Source: Acinetobacter populi | GTDB taxonomy: Bacteria; Pseudomonadota; Gammaproteobacteria; Pseudomonadales; Moraxellaceae | Direction: 5' to 3' | Assembly: GCF_002174125.1 (NCBI RefSeq) | Contig: NZ_NEXX01000001.1 | Span: 992,001-1,056,000 of the forward strand | DNA: 64,000 nt | Notes under the pieces: model-generated | Told to the model about the DNA's origin: nothing | The model's input: only the letters and a program-made list of their open reading frames with translations | Databases searched by the model: none | Shown here: positions 34,823 through 43,434 of the stretch, in pieces | Layout: each line of letters opens with the position of its first letter | Numbering within the stretch: position 1 is the first letter of the stretch | Position numbers and translations under genes: made by a program

Positions 34823-36496
34823 CTACTCCACAAAACGACCTTTAATGGCGAATAAACCTTGTGGACGTTTCTGAATAAACAGAATCACAAGAACCAACAG
34901 GATAATTTTGGCAAGTACAGCACCCATGCCGATTTCCAGCACAGTACCACTGATGCCCAGCCCCAACGCTGCCAATACCGCGCCCCAGACCTGACCGACA
35001 CCACCGACCACAACCACTAGGAATGCATCAATAATATAGCGTTGTCCCAGATCTGGTCCGACATTACCGATTTGTGCCAACGCACAGCCTGCAAGACCTG
35101 CAAGACCCGAACCTAAGCCAAAAGCCAGCATATCAATCCGTGCTGAACGAATCCCGACGGCGCGTGCCATTTGACGATTTTGCGTTACCGCACGTACAAA
35201 TAGACCGAAACGGGTTTTATTCAACAAGAATACCAGAAGTAATAACACCACCACGGTAAAGCCAATAATGGCAATACGGTTATAAGGCAACATCAAACTT
35301 GGGGTAATTTCAATTGCCCCACTCAACCATGAAATATTGGAGACTTCGACATTTTGTGCGCCAAAAATCATGCGTACCAGTTGCATCAGAATCAAACTTA
35401 CCCCAAAGGTAGCAAGTAAAGTTTCAAGCTGACGACCATATAAAGGGCGAATCACCAGTCGCTCAATGATCATGCCGATAATTGCACTAACCAGAAATGC
35501 CGCAGGAATCGCAATCACCAGATACCAGTTGACCATATCACCCAGATAGGTTTTAAACAGGCTTTGCACCACATAAGTAGTATAGGCACCGATCATGATC
35601 AACTCACCATGTGCCATATTAATCACACCGAGCAAACCATAGGTAATCGCCAGACCTAAAGCGGCAAGCAATAACACACTGGCCGTACTTAAACCTGAAA
35701 AGACATGCCCTGTCCACTCACTGGCTTGAATCCGAGTTTTAATGCTACTTTGTGCATCCTGTAAGGCCGCTTTTAAATCGGGATTAAGATTTTTCTGTTG
35801 TGCAGCACTTTGCAGCATTGCCAGTACATCGGGACTATTACTGTCTTTAAGTACCTTCACTGCATTAATTTTGGTTAAGACATCCTCAGACTGAAAATCA
35901 ATCCGTGCCTTCAACTGTGCCAATGCAGCTTTCACCTTATTATTTTGTTCTTTTAGATATAAATCATTGATGGTTTTGCTATCCAGCGCGCCTATATCGG
36001 ATTCCAGAATTTTTACCGCTTGCAAGCGTTGTTTGGCATCATCAGATTGTAATTTTGCTTTGGCCTGTCCAAAACTCAACGCCTGACGCAATGTATTGGC
36101 AAGAATCACTTGTGACAAATCATTTGGCCAACTACTTAATTCCTGTTTGCCAGGATAAGAGAATAGTTTTTCATCATTTTTCAGAATATAGGTATTACCG
36201 GCACCATCCTGATACAGTTCATTTTTATCAATTAAATCAACCAGTTGATCAAACTGCTCAATACTGCCCGGCCATTGATTCAACATGGCACGACGGGTAT
36301 TAAAATCACCTTTGACAAATTGCTGAATTGCGTCGCCCTGCGTTGCAGATAACACGACTTCGGAATTATTTTCTGTGCTTGTAGATAAAATAGAATCTGC
36401 ACTGATTGATGTATTGTCTGCCCATGCTGGTTGCATGGCAAACTGCATCAATAAACATAGACTTGCGATACTGTGTAGCAAAGTAGAGAGCTGCAT
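34823..36496 (-). CDS. urtB: Urea ABC transporter permease UrtB
   Basis: A 557-residue permease: a signal-like N-terminus (residues 1-26, ending PAWA), a periplasmic helical domain of about 230 residues with HEAT-like repeats, then the LivH-type membrane domain from about residue 265 (LLLAALGLAITYGLLGVINMAHGELIMIGAY and FVRAVTQNRQMARAVGIR). The long periplasmic part is a known feature of UrtB. The start at 36496 has AGGAG upstream; an in-frame start 24 bases earlier is less likely. It follows urtA after a hairpin that probably lowers its expression relative to the binding protein. Confidence 0.94.
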   Translation of the reverse strand: MQLSTLLHSIASLCLLMQFAMQPAWADNTSISADSILSTSTENNSEVVLSATQGDAIQQFVKGDFNTRRAMLNQWPGSIEQFDQLVDLIDKNELYQDGAGNTYILKNDEKLFSYPGKQELSSWPNDLSQVILANTLRQALSFGQAKAKLQSDDAKQRLQAVKILESDIGALDSKTINDLYLKEQNNKVKAALAQLKARIDFQSEDVLTKINAVKVLKDSNSPDVLAMLQSAAQQKNLNPDLKAALQDAQSSIKTRIQASEWTGHVFSGLSTASVLLLAALGLAITYGLLGVINMAHGELIMIGAYTTYVVQSLFKTYLGDMVNWYLVIAIPAAFLVSAIIGMIIERLVIRPLYGRQLETLLATFGVSLILMQLVRMIFGAQNVEVSNISWLSGAIEITPSLMLPYNRIAIIGFTVVVLLLLVFLLNKTRFGLFVRAVTQNRQMARAVGIRSARIDMLAFGLGSGLAGLAGCALAQIGNVGPDLGQRYIIDAFLVVVVGGVGQVWGAVLAALGLGISGTVLEIGMGAVLAKIILLVLVILFIQKRPQGLFAIKGRFVE

Positions 36497-36603
36497 AATA
36501 AGCCACTCCTCATAAAGCATATTAGAGTTTTGGCATCTTAATCATTCAGGGACAGAATTTATTTATATCAGGAATGACCAAGATGCTTGAGTTGCAAGGA
36601 AAA

Positions 36604-36639
36604 TAAAAAAATCACCTGCCGCAAGAGGGGCAGCAGGTG
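36604..36639 (-). terminator. Partial terminator (attenuator) between urtA and urtB
   Basis: On the minus strand a 7-bp GC-rich stem (CACCTGC with GCAGGTG, 36613-36639) is followed by a T-rich run. It lies between the urtA stop and urtB start. Such hairpins let the binding-protein gene be transcribed far more than the permease and ATPase genes. Confidence 0.7.
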
Positions 36640-36649
36640 GGCTACAAAA

Positions 36650-37936
36650 CTATTTAGGAATATATGGACTCCAGTTTTCTGCACGAATCACTTCTGGTGT
36701 TTTGTACACAACGTCAAACTGACCATCGGCACGAATCTGACCAATCATTACAGGTTTCCATAAATGATGATTTTCTTCATCCATTTTCAGGGTATAACCT
36801 GATGGCGCAGCATAAGTCTGACCTTTCATGGCTTCACGCACTTTATCAACCTCAGTAGAACCAGCTTTTTCAACGGCTTGTTTCCACATATGGATACCGA
36901 CATAAGTCGCTTCCATTGGATCGTTGGTTACCACTTTATCGGCATTTGGAAGTTTATAATCGACAGCAAACTGTTTGTAATCTTTAATAAATTTGGCATT
37001 GGTTGGGTTTTTAACCGACATGAAGTAGTTCCACGCGGCCAGATGACCCACCAATGGTTTGGTATCAATACCACGTAATTCTTCTTCACCCACAGAGAAT
37101 GCCATCACCGGAATATCAGAAGCCTTAATGCCCTGATTCCCCAGCTCACGATAGAATGGCACATTAGAGTCACCATTGATGGTTGAAATCACCGCAGTCT
37201 TTTTACCCGCAGCAAATTTCTTGATATTTGCCACAATGGTTTGATAGTTACTATGACCAAACGGCGTGTATTCTTCCATGATGTCTTTTTCAGCTACACC
37301 TTTGGATTTCAGGAATGCACGTAAAATCTGATTGGTGGTACGCGGGTAAACATAATCTGTCCCCAATAATACAAAGCGCTCTGCCTTGCCACCTTCATCA
37401 CCCATTAAATATTCAACCGCAGGAATTGCCTGTTGGTTTGGCGCAGCGCCAGTATAGAAAATATTGTTAGACTGTTCCTGCCCTTCATACTGTACAGGAT
37501 AGAACAATAAACCGTTTAATTCTTCAACCACGGGTAAAACCGATTTACGTGACACGGAAGTCCAGCAACCAAAAATCACATCGACTTTATTCTGTGTTAA
37601 TAATTGACGGGTACGCTCGGCAAATAATGGCCAGTCTGAGGCAGGATCCACCACCACAGGTTCTAGTTTTTTACCTAATACACCACCCGCAGCATTGATT
37701 TCATTAATGGTCATCAATGCTGTATCTTTCAGTGATGTTTCTGAAATTGCCATGGTGCCAGATAATGAATGTAAGATACCCACTTTGATGGTATCGCCAC
37801 TCGCCGCTGGTGCAGTCGTTTCTGTTGCAGCTTTTTCTTCTGTTTTTTCAGCAGGCTTTGAACACCCAACTAATGTTAAACTCCCCATCATTGCTGCGAC
37901 TAAAAAAGACAGTGGCATTATACGTTGCTTAATCAT
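36650..37936 (-). CDS. urtA: Urea ABC transporter substrate-binding protein UrtA
   Basis: A 428-residue lipoprotein that captures urea in the periplasm. The signal peptide ends in the lipobox LVGC (lipidated Cys 25), and a Pro/Ala/Glu/Thr linker leads to a two-lobe receptor of the Leu/Ile/Val-binding type (KVGILHSLSGTMAISETSLKD and FGCWTSVSRKSVLPVVEELNGLLFYPVQYEGQEQSNNIFYTGAAPNQQ in sections). The latter block is a hallmark of UrtA/FmdD-type receptors. The ATG at 37936 has GGAG 6 bases upstream. It heads the urtABCDE operon. Confidence 0.95.
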   Translation of the reverse strand: MIKQRIMPLSFLVAAMMGSLTLVGCSKPAEKTEEKAATETTAPAASGDTIKVGILHSLSGTMAISETSLKDTALMTINEINAAGGVLGKKLEPVVVDPASDWPLFAERTRQLLTQNKVDVIFGCWTSVSRKSVLPVVEELNGLLFYPVQYEGQEQSNNIFYTGAAPNQQAIPAVEYLMGDEGGKAERFVLLGTDYVYPRTTNQILRAFLKSKGVAEKDIMEEYTPFGHSNYQTIVANIKKFAAGKKTAVISTINGDSNVPFYRELGNQGIKASDIPVMAFSVGEEELRGIDTKPLVGHLAAWNYFMSVKNPTNAKFIKDYKQFAVDYKLPNADKVVTNDPMEATYVGIHMWKQAVEKAGSTEVDKVREAMKGQTYAAPSGYTLKMDEENHHLWKPVMIGQIRADGQFDVVYKTPEVIRAENWSPYIPK

Positions 37937-37986
37937 GTTTGACTCCGTCAAGAATTTTTGTAGCGATCTAAAACTGTCTGTATAAA

Positions 37987-38003
37987 TTCAATTTCTATGC
38001 CAA
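37987..38003 (-). promoter_or_regulatory. Candidate sigma-54 promoter of urtA
   Basis: On the minus strand, TTGGCATA, four bases, then TTGAA match the -24/-12 layout (GG, ten bases, then GA where GC is the consensus). The predicted start would lie about 40 bases before the urtA ATG. Two TGCAC/GTGCA-containing sites at 38105-38114 and 38132-38136 could be NtrC-type enhancers. Inference from motif only. Confidence 0.45.
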
Positions 38004-38165
38004 CTTTATTTTTTTAATATAAATCATTTGGTTATATGTAAAATTATAAGACTTTACAAATCCCCATCATTGCATATACAAATATTGATCAATAAAAGTA
38101 AAATTTGTGCACAATAATTTGAACCAAAATAGTGCAAAACATTTAAACAGCGCGTGGGGAAAATA

Positions 38166-38900
38166 ATGTTAAAAAGAATACAATATCTCACCCTTATTTT
38201 ATTAGGCTTAGGACACCTCTCCCAAAGTCATGCCAGCAGTGAACAGGACATTGTGGCAGGCTGTCAAAAACTCACACAATATGCACAGCAAGGTGCAAAA
38301 TTTTATCAGCAGAAGCATTATCAAAAAGCACGCGATGCTTTTTTAGATCAGGCAGCATGGATACATTTTTGCCTCTACCAAACCGATATCACTGGAAAAA
38401 AAATTAGCGATGAGCAGCTTGCCACTGCCTATAATAATGTTGGCTTAAGCTATGCAAAACTTGCACAACCGCGCTGGGCGCGCGCATGGTTTGAACTGAC
38501 ACCAGAGTCGGCAAAAAGTCAATTTAATCTAAAGCAACTGCCGCCTGTGCAAGCCAGTAAATCCAAACAAGGCACTTATGTCCGTTATGCCGGACAGGGG
38601 CAATGGAATACCCTGGAAATCACCAACAAAGGGAATGTTTACCAGATTGACTTTAATGGTCTAAGAATGGGTGTGAATGGTTTAATTTATGGGCCAAATC
38701 TGGGCGAATTTAGCATTACCATGCCCAAAAATGCGTCTTTGGCGGAATATCATCATGAAAATTGCATCATTCAGTTAAAATTTCTACCAGCCAATGCACA
38801 AGGAGAACGCATTAAGGTGACACAAAATCAGATGGATGCAGAATGTGGTTTTGGCTTTGGAGTCTATGCGGATGGCAGCTATCTAAAAGTAGAAAATTAA
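38166..38900 (+). CDS. Exported hypothetical protein with TPR-like N-terminus
   Basis: A 244-residue protein with a signal peptide (residues 1-23, LILLGLGHLSQSHA). Residues about 30-120 are helical with the spacing of tetratricopeptide repeats (YAQQGAKFYQQKHYQKARDAFLDQAAW, then ATAYNNVGLSYAKLAQPRWARAWFEL). The second half, about 130-244, is beta-rich and contains two Cys (in NCIIQLKF and AECGFGFG) that could form a disulfide. I recognise no named family. It stands between urtA and the type VI cargo genes and may be part of neither. The start at 38166 is preferred to a GTG 12 bases earlier. Confidence 0.7.
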   Translation: MLKRIQYLTLILLGLGHLSQSHASSEQDIVAGCQKLTQYAQQGAKFYQQKHYQKARDAFLDQAAWIHFCLYQTDITGKKISDEQLATAYNNVGLSYAKLAQPRWARAWFELTPESAKSQFNLKQLPPVQASKSKQGTYVRYAGQGQWNTLEITNKGNVYQIDFNGLRMGVNGLIYGPNLGEFSITMPKNASLAEYHHENCIIQLKFLPANAQGERIKVTQNQMDAECGFGFGVYADGSYLKVEN

Positions 38901-39349
38901 AAATATAAAACTCGTTTTAATCCAGAGATGAAAAGCAGAACACTGGAAATCGTAGAACAGTTTTATTGCCGGCCCAAACATCTTTATATATCGTCGATAC
39001 GTTTATTCTCCGACTTAAAATCTGGTTTGATTATCGGCTGGTGTATAGCATATGATTTTTTACAGATCAATTACATTGAAAATCAAGGCCATCTCGATAA
39101 CTATGTTTTATATGATCATGGATGAAGGAACAGTGACAATTTAGCATATTTTCTTAGTGAGAAAACATTTAATTAAGATAATGTTTTTAAATAAATATTT
39201 ATATAATTAAGTTGTGATTCATAATTAAAAATATAGTTTTCAACAATCTTATTAATAATATCTTTACCAAATGCATTAAAAAATCTACAACACACATTTC
39301 TTCAGAAATCCATTATTCTTTGATTTTTAAAATCAATTTCATATATAAA
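38901..39349. other. AT-rich intergenic stretch before vgrG
   Basis: 449 bp, notably AT-rich, particularly 39130-39340. A 65-codon open frame at 38928-39125 has no recognisable family and no clear ribosome-binding sequence, so I do not call it a gene. The vgrG promoter should lie here, and the base composition is consistent with an island boundary. Confidence 0.5.
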
Positions 39350-42040
39350 ATGCACCATCAAATCCAACTATACGGCACAGCCTTGCCAGAAAGTGATTAT
39401 GGCACCCCTTACTTTTGGTTTGACGCCTTGTCCGGTCATGAAAAGATCAATGCATTATTTGAATATCAACTGATTGTTAAAGTACGCGATCAATACCTTA
39501 ATCCGGCACATGGATATCGGGGACTAGAAGGTTATGTATCACCGCAGGAAGCAGCGACAGGCGGAAGTCCCGCTTCATATCTCAATTTACAAAGTTTGAT
39601 TGGCACAGAAGTCGGCATACAAATGCGACTGGACGGACTCATTCCGTTGTTAAATGGATTGGGCGGTAATTTACAAGCGACTACCGAACAAACGAGTCAG
39701 AATCAACTGAGCGGAACCAGATATTATCGGGGCTTGGTCAATCGGGTGGAAGCATTATCAGTGCGTAATCGCCATGCCTTGTATAAAATCACTCTGGTAC
39801 CCTGGCTATGGTTACTGACTAAACGCACAGATTTTAAAATCTATCAAAATAAAAATGTATTACAGATCATCGAAGAAGTTTTGCAACGCTACCATTATCC
39901 GGTGGACTATCGTTGTCATACGGATTATGCAGCTCTGGATTTTCAGGTGCAGTATGGCGAAACGGATTATGACTTTATCTGCCGCCTAATGCAGGAACAT
40001 GGCATCAACTATCATTTTGAGCATAGCCGAGATCACTTGACACTGGTGTTATCCGACCATAATGCAGCTTACAACGAAATGGAAGCTGTAGGCTATCGTG
40101 AGTTGAGTATCTATCCACCGAACCAGCGTTTCCCGCAACAGGCCGAATATATCGAGCAGTTTGAACCCGCCCAGCAACTGGTGAGCGGCATAGTAAGCTT
40201 AAGTGATTATCAGTTTAAACAGCCACAACTGGTACAAACGGGCACTGACCAATATCTGTGGGAACATCGCCATGCGGAACAGGAAATATATGAATGGCAA
40301 CAAGGTGACTTTGTCGATGGTGAAGCCGGACAGGTCAAAGCAACGACATTGTCAGAAAGCCATTATCAACATGGCCATCGAGCAATAGGGAAAGGACGCT
40401 TAAAAGGCTTGCAAACTGGCTATAAATTCACATTGAATAATCACCCGAACACGGCCAGTAATCGGGGATGGTTGGTATTAGGGACACAAACCCTGATCAG
40501 GGACATTAGTGAAGAAAAGGCTAATAACCAGTTTTATGATGCACAGGTAGAGTTTCTAGTGCAGCCGGAAGACCAGACCCTTCGACCGGATAGAACCTTT
40601 GAGAAACCACATGGTCGACCACAAACAGCCACAGTAATTGGTCCAGAGGGAGAAGAAATCTATACCGATCAGTATGGTCGGGTGAAAGTGAAATTCCACT
40701 GGGATCGTTATGGTCGTCAGGATGCTGATGAAACTATGGGACAGCATAAAGATATCAATACCTGCTGGTTAAGAGTATCGACTGGCTGGGCGGGGAATAA
40801 TTACGGGACGATTCATCTACCAAGGATTGGTCAGGAAGTGATCGTAGATTTTTTTAATGGTGATCCGGATATGCCGTTTGTCGCGGGACGACTGACCAAT
40901 CCTGAGCAGATGCCACTGTGGGAATTACCGAGTCAAAAAGCATTATCGGGGATTAAATCAAAAGAGCTGCAAGGCCAGCAAAGCAACCAATTGGTGATGG
41001 ACGATACCCCGGAACAGGTACAGATTCATTTGAGAAGTGACCATCAAGCCAGTGAATTGAATCTAGGCTATATCACCCGCATACCTGATGCGAGTGGCAG
41101 GACGGATTACCGTGGCGAAGGCTTTGAGTTAAGAACGGATGGGCATGGGGCAATTCGGGCAGAAAAAGGTTTGATTCTGACCAGCTATGGTAAGCCCGAT
41201 GCAGAGAGCTATGTAAAGGATATTGATGAAAGCACGACATTGATGAAATCGGCTGTCGATCAACAGGAAAGCCATATTCAAAGTGCTATAGATTATAGTG
41301 TGGAAGACCGTAATATTACAGATACAGCGATCACTAGATTAAAACAGGATTATCAGTCTATTAAAGGTGATGCAAACAAAAACAAATATCCAGAAATTGA
41401 TAGTCCACAAATGATTCTATCTTCACCACAGAGTATATCTCAGTTGGCGGATCAAAATATAAACACTTCGGCCAAAGAACACATCACCTTAACTAGTGGC
41501 GCAGATTTAAGTATTGCAACGGGTAAAAAGCTATTAGCCAGCGTTGCAAAAGGAATTGGATTATTTGCCCATAGTCTTGGCGCAAAATTAATAGCAGCAA
41601 GTGGTAAGATAGAAATCCATGCACAAACAGATGCAATGGATATCATTGCAGATGAAGTACTAAAAATTATTAGCAAGAAGAAAAAAGTTGAGATTTCGGC
41701 TGCGGAGGAAATTGTGCTTAATGTACAAGGAAATTACATCAAAATTACACCAGATAACATTGAACAAGGATCCAAAGGCGAATGGACAGCATATGCAACT
41801 AAACATAATTTACTAGGACCAAAAACCATAAATTATGCGATGCCACAGGATCCGTATGATGAAATGTATGTGATACGGGATCCACAAGGCAACCCTATTT
41901 CAGGATTTCCATATAAAATTACCACACCAGATGGAAAAATTTATCGTGGCATAAGTAATGACAAAGGCGAAACCATTCGCCTAGGTACAGGCTATATCGG
42001 AAAAGGCATTGTTTTATCAGAAGATATTAATGAAGAATAA
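39350..42040 (+). CDS. vgrG: Type VI secretion tip protein VgrG with C-terminal extension
   Basis: An 896-residue spike protein that tips the type VI secretion tube and carries effectors. Domains in order: gp27-like (from residue about 5 to 380, including IIEEVLQRYHYPVDYRC and FICRLMQEHGINYHFEH), the gp5 OB-fold (about 420-530, with YTDQYGRVKVKFHWDRYG and WAGNNYGTIHLPRIGQEVIVDFFNGDPDMPFVAGRL in sections) and a DUF2345 beta-helix region (about 550-800). The last 70 residues (MYVIRDPQGNPISGFPYKI onward) resemble a transthyretin-like adaptor. No structural T6SS genes are nearby, so this is an orphan cargo cluster. The ATG at 39350 is preferred over an upstream TTG. The following gene is its probable cargo. 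Confidence 0.93.
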   Translation: MHHQIQLYGTALPESDYGTPYFWFDALSGHEKINALFEYQLIVKVRDQYLNPAHGYRGLEGYVSPQEAATGGSPASYLNLQSLIGTEVGIQMRLDGLIPLLNGLGGNLQATTEQTSQNQLSGTRYYRGLVNRVEALSVRNRHALYKITLVPWLWLLTKRTDFKIYQNKNVLQIIEEVLQRYHYPVDYRCHTDYAALDFQVQYGETDYDFICRLMQEHGINYHFEHSRDHLTLVLSDHNAAYNEMEAVGYRELSIYPPNQRFPQQAEYIEQFEPAQQLVSGIVSLSDYQFKQPQLVQTGTDQYLWEHRHAEQEIYEWQQGDFVDGEAGQVKATTLSESHYQHGHRAIGKGRLKGLQTGYKFTLNNHPNTASNRGWLVLGTQTLIRDISEEKANNQFYDAQVEFLVQPEDQTLRPDRTFEKPHGRPQTATVIGPEGEEIYTDQYGRVKVKFHWDRYGRQDADETMGQHKDINTCWLRVSTGWAGNNYGTIHLPRIGQEVIVDFFNGDPDMPFVAGRLTNPEQMPLWELPSQKALSGIKSKELQGQQSNQLVMDDTPEQVQIHLRSDHQASELNLGYITRIPDASGRTDYRGEGFELRTDGHGAIRAEKGLILTSYGKPDAESYVKDIDESTTLMKSAVDQQESHIQSAIDYSVEDRNITDTAITRLKQDYQSIKGDANKNKYPEIDSPQMILSSPQSISQLADQNINTSAKEHITLTSGADLSIATGKKLLASVAKGIGLFAHSLGAKLIAASGKIEIHAQTDAMDIIADEVLKIISKKKKVEISAAEEIVLNVQGNYIKITPDNIEQGSKGEWTAYATKHNLLGPKTINYAMPQDPYDEMYVIRDPQGNPISGFPYKITTPDGKIYRGISNDKGETIRLGTGYIGKGIVLSEDINEE

Positions 42041-42051
42041 GGAAAATCGTG

Positions 42052-43434
42052 ATGGCACCTCCCAGTAAAAACAAAACCAGCTCGGCAACTACAAGTATCA
42101 ACCAGCAAGCACAATCCAACCAGCAAAAAGATTCTTTTACCCCTGTAGTGATCAATCAGGCAACCATTAATGTATTTTTTGATGGTACAAAAAATAATTT
42201 ATACAATATTGATGCACATGACAGGTTTAAAGCGCAAATCGCAAAAAATGCAAAAGATTATGAAAGCTATACCAATGCCTATTCCAATGTGGCACATTTA
42301 TATAGTAATCGTTTACTAAAAAAAGGGATAAGTTGGGTTTATATTGAAGGGATGGGATCCAGCAAATATCAGGAAGATAGTACCCGTGGCTTTGCTTTTG
42401 GTAGTGGAGAAACCGGTATAGTGGAGCGTGCCAAATCTGCATTTAATGCGATACAACAAAAATTGAAAGATGATCAAGGTCAAATTAAACCCAATATTCT
42501 TATATTAAATGTTTTTGGTTTTAGTCGAGGTGCTGCAACGGCACGACATTTTGTTCATCTGGCAAAAACTCAGCCCAGGTTGTTTAAGGATTGGGGGATA
42601 TCGGCCAATCGGATTCGTTTTGGTTTTATTGGTATTTTTGATACAGTTTCATCCTTTCAAGATTTTGGTATAGATAAGAAAACCGCTGTATTTGGGCTAA
42701 GTGGTGCAGGTTATAATGCTGTAAATCCGGACTTTGATGATGATGTCAATGAACTCAGTCTTGATTTTAGGGCATTGGATAGCAATGATAAAAAAATAAC
42801 CAAAGTCTGCCATATTGTCGCATGTGATGAATATCGGGAATATTTTTCATTAACCAATATTATTGCAGCCATTCGGGATAAATATGGTCTGGAAATATTA
42901 ATGAATGGCGCACATTCGGATATTGGCGGCAGTTACCCCAGTGGATTAAGTGATGGCTATCATATTTCCAATGATAAATTAAAAAATTGGTTTTTGGATC
43001 AAGGCTTTTATAAAACAGACAATATTAAAACACTTCAAAAAGTTAATCCTCGCGCAATCTCACCCGGGCATCTTGCTAGTCGGAAAAACATCCCCAATGA
43101 TTACCACAAAATATCATTAAAGATTATGCGTCTGATAGCTCAACAATTTGGTGGCTTAACTTTCAATAAAAATATTCTTGTACATGAACAAAAAATTCCT
43201 AATGGTATTCTAAAAGAATTAATCGTTCGTCAACCTGCAACGGTGATAAAGAATCTACAGTGGGGCAACCGTCTGGATTTATGCTTAAAAGATCAGGCAC
43301 AGGTACAAAATTTAAGGCATCAGTATTTACACTGGTCAGCACGTAAAAGCTATAACGGTGGATTAACGGATGATCTAGGCTATACCATCCGCTTAAAAAA
43401 TGGTTTGCCGTACAGGAAGATACATAATGGCTAA
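42052..43434 (+). CDS. DUF2235 alpha/beta-hydrolase, likely T6SS phospholipase effector (Tle1-like)
   Basis: A 460-residue protein with the DUF2235 catalytic domain used by Tle1-type antibacterial phospholipases. A disordered Ser/Gln-rich N-terminus (1-35) leads to INVFFDGTKNN (near 40); the nucleophile elbow GFSRG (Ser 158) sits in NVFGFSRGAATARHF; the later FIGIFDTVSSF and NGAHSDIGGSY supply the Asp and His. It starts 11 bp after vgrG and its end overlaps the DUF2931 gene by 8 bp, which is the usual spike-effector-immunity order. AAGGA stands 8 bases before the ATG. The lipid substrate is not shown by sequence. Confidence 0.85.
   Translation: MAPPSKNKTSSATTSINQQAQSNQQKDSFTPVVINQATINVFFDGTKNNLYNIDAHDRFKAQIAKNAKDYESYTNAYSNVAHLYSNRLLKKGISWVYIEGMGSSKYQEDSTRGFAFGSGETGIVERAKSAFNAIQQKLKDDQGQIKPNILILNVFGFSRGAATARHFVHLAKTQPRLFKDWGISANRIRFGFIGIFDTVSSFQDFGIDKKTAVFGLSGAGYNAVNPDFDDDVNELSLDFRALDSNDKKITKVCHIVACDEYREYFSLTNIIAAIRDKYGLEILMNGAHSDIGGSYPSGLSDGYHISNDKLKNWFLDQGFYKTDNIKTLQKVNPRAISPGHLASRKNIPNDYHKISLKIMRLIAQQFGGLTFNKNILVHEQKIPNGILKELIVRQPATVIKNLQWGNRLDLCLKDQAQVQNLRHQYLHWSARKSYNGGLTDDLGYTIRLKNGLPYRKIHNG

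Noticed and set aside
38928..39125. 65-codon small gene before vgrG
   Set aside because: No clear ribosome-binding sequence, no recognisable family, and an unbiased composition; chance ORF is likely.
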